6,803 nucleotides of DNA, taken from contig JAEMQC010000014.1 in the NCBI GenBank assembly GCA_022758985.1, positions 1-6,803 on the forward strand, read 5' to 3'. Numbering within the stretch: the stretch's first letter is position 1; every line of letters begins with the position of its first letter. The DNA comes from Campylobacteraceae bacterium (GTDB lineage: Bacteria; Campylobacterota; Campylobacteria; Campylobacterales; UBA6016). Positions 6,176 through 6,803 of the stretch are shown here, piece after piece. The notes under the pieces are model-generated. The model was not told the DNA's origin, did no database searches, and was given only the letters and a program-made list of their open reading frames with translations. The position numbers and the translations under genes are program-made.

Positions 6176-6803
6176 GTGAAGATTTTGCTACTTGAAGACG
6201 AGGCGATGCTAAGAAGCTCGATAAAAGAGTTTTTGGAGGCTCTCGGTAGCGAAGTAAGCGATTTTTTTGACGGAGCCGATGCACTAGATGCGGTAAAAAG
6301 CAATATATATGATGCTTTGGTGGTTGATATTAATGTTCCGACATTGAACGGATATGAGTTTTTGGAAGAGGTACGCAAAAAAGACAAAACGCTCCCGCTG
6401 ATATTTATCACCGCAATGACCGACATAGATGATATAACCAAAGCGTATAATTTAGGATGTTCGGACTATCTAAAGAAACCTTTTAAATTAGAGGAGCTTT
6501 GGCTGCGCATCAATCAGATATTCAAGCTAATGGAGGGCAAGAATTCGAATATTTTGATACTAAGCCCCAAATACCGCTACGATAAGAAACACAAGATACT
6601 TTACTATGAAAATAAAGAGCAAACTTTAAGCCGTAGACATTTGCAAATTATCGACCTGTTTGCCTCCAATACGAATTTTACTTTTGACCTCGACGCCTTT
6701 AGAAATAGGGTTTGGGAGCGCGACGACATAGACGATGCCACGATAAGAACGGAGATTAACCGTTTGCGCAAGCTTTTGAAGGAAGATTTGATCATAAATG
6801 CCA
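6176..6803 (+). CDS. OmpR/PhoB-family response regulator (3' end cut by window)
   Basis: The gene begins at a GTG and shows 209 residues before the window ends in an open frame; given the usual family length, perhaps 10-20 residues are missing. Residues 1-118 form a receiver: MKILLLEDE with acidic E7/D8, phospho-acceptor D51 (VVDINVP), T79 (FITA) and K101 (LKKPF). The stretch GCSDYLKKPFKLEEL is a form common among Campylobacterota OmpR regulators. Residues about 145-209 form a winged-helix DNA-binding domain: LSRRHLQIIDLFASN, then AFRNRVW, then the recognition helix with DDATIRTEINRLRKLL. All phosphorylation residues are intact, so it should be a normal transcription regulator activated by the kinase gene just upstream. 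Its targets are unknown; autoregulation through 4941-5020 is possible. It is also the nearest stand-alone receiver to the HPt of the divergent hybrid kinase. Confidence 0.93.
   Translation, partial: MKILLLEDEAMLRSSIKEFLEALGSEVSDFFDGADALDAVKSNIYDALVVDINVPTLNGYEFLEEVRKKDKTLPLIFITAMTDIDDITKAYNLGCSDYLKKPFKLEELWLRINQIFKLMEGKNSNILILSPKYRYDKKHKILYYENKEQTLSRRHLQIIDLFASNTNFTFDLDAFRNRVWERDDIDDATIRTEINRLRKLLKEDLIINA

Noticed and set aside
6163..6441. Minus-strand open frame of 92 codons over the response regulator
   Set aside because: It covers the conserved receiver domain in antisense and is Ser-rich without any recognised motif.

Overview
The window looks like part of a Campylobacterota (epsilonproteobacterial) chromosome, most likely Campylobacter or a relative with moderate GC. 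This is inference from three things: frequent ATA (Ile) and AGA codons, long A and T runs inside genes, and the response regulator at the right end, whose receiver C-terminus (GCSDYLKKPFKLEEL) is typical of OmpR-type regulators in that phylum. Species cannot be fixed from the sequence. I see no mobile element, CRISPR array, tRNA or rRNA.

Layout, left to right. (1) 1-376, plus strand: the C-terminal third of a MalY/PatB-family PLP-dependent aminotransferase/C-S lyase. It is metabolic and probably unrelated to the rest. (2) 377-434: a 58-nt convergent gap next to a short GC-rich hairpin, with no gene. (3) 4940-435, minus strand: a two-gene signalling operon. The first gene encodes a soluble FIST-domain hybrid histidine kinase (FIST - HisKA - HATPase - REC - HPt). 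Three nucleotides after it comes a c-di-GMP turnover protein with the order EAL - CBS pair - GGDEF. (4) 4941-5020: an 80-bp divergent control region with two short AT-rich palindromes. (5) 5021-6803, plus strand: a classical two-component pair. A small membrane histidine kinase with almost no periplasmic loop is followed by an OmpR/PhoB-type response regulator, which the window end cuts just before its C-terminus.

How they may work together. The minus operon suggests that a cytoplasmic ligand sensed by the FIST domain feeds a His-Asp-His relay, with c-di-GMP metabolism co-expressed with it. However, the EAL/GGDEF protein has no receiver domain, so the acceptor of the HPt phosphate is not encoded in that operon. 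The divergent OmpR-type regulator is the nearest receiver and shares the same control region. Cross-wiring of the two systems is therefore a reasonable but unproven hypothesis. I regard this four-gene divergent signalling island as the most interesting part of the window. Every domain in it belongs to a known family, so any novelty lies in the combination and the wiring.
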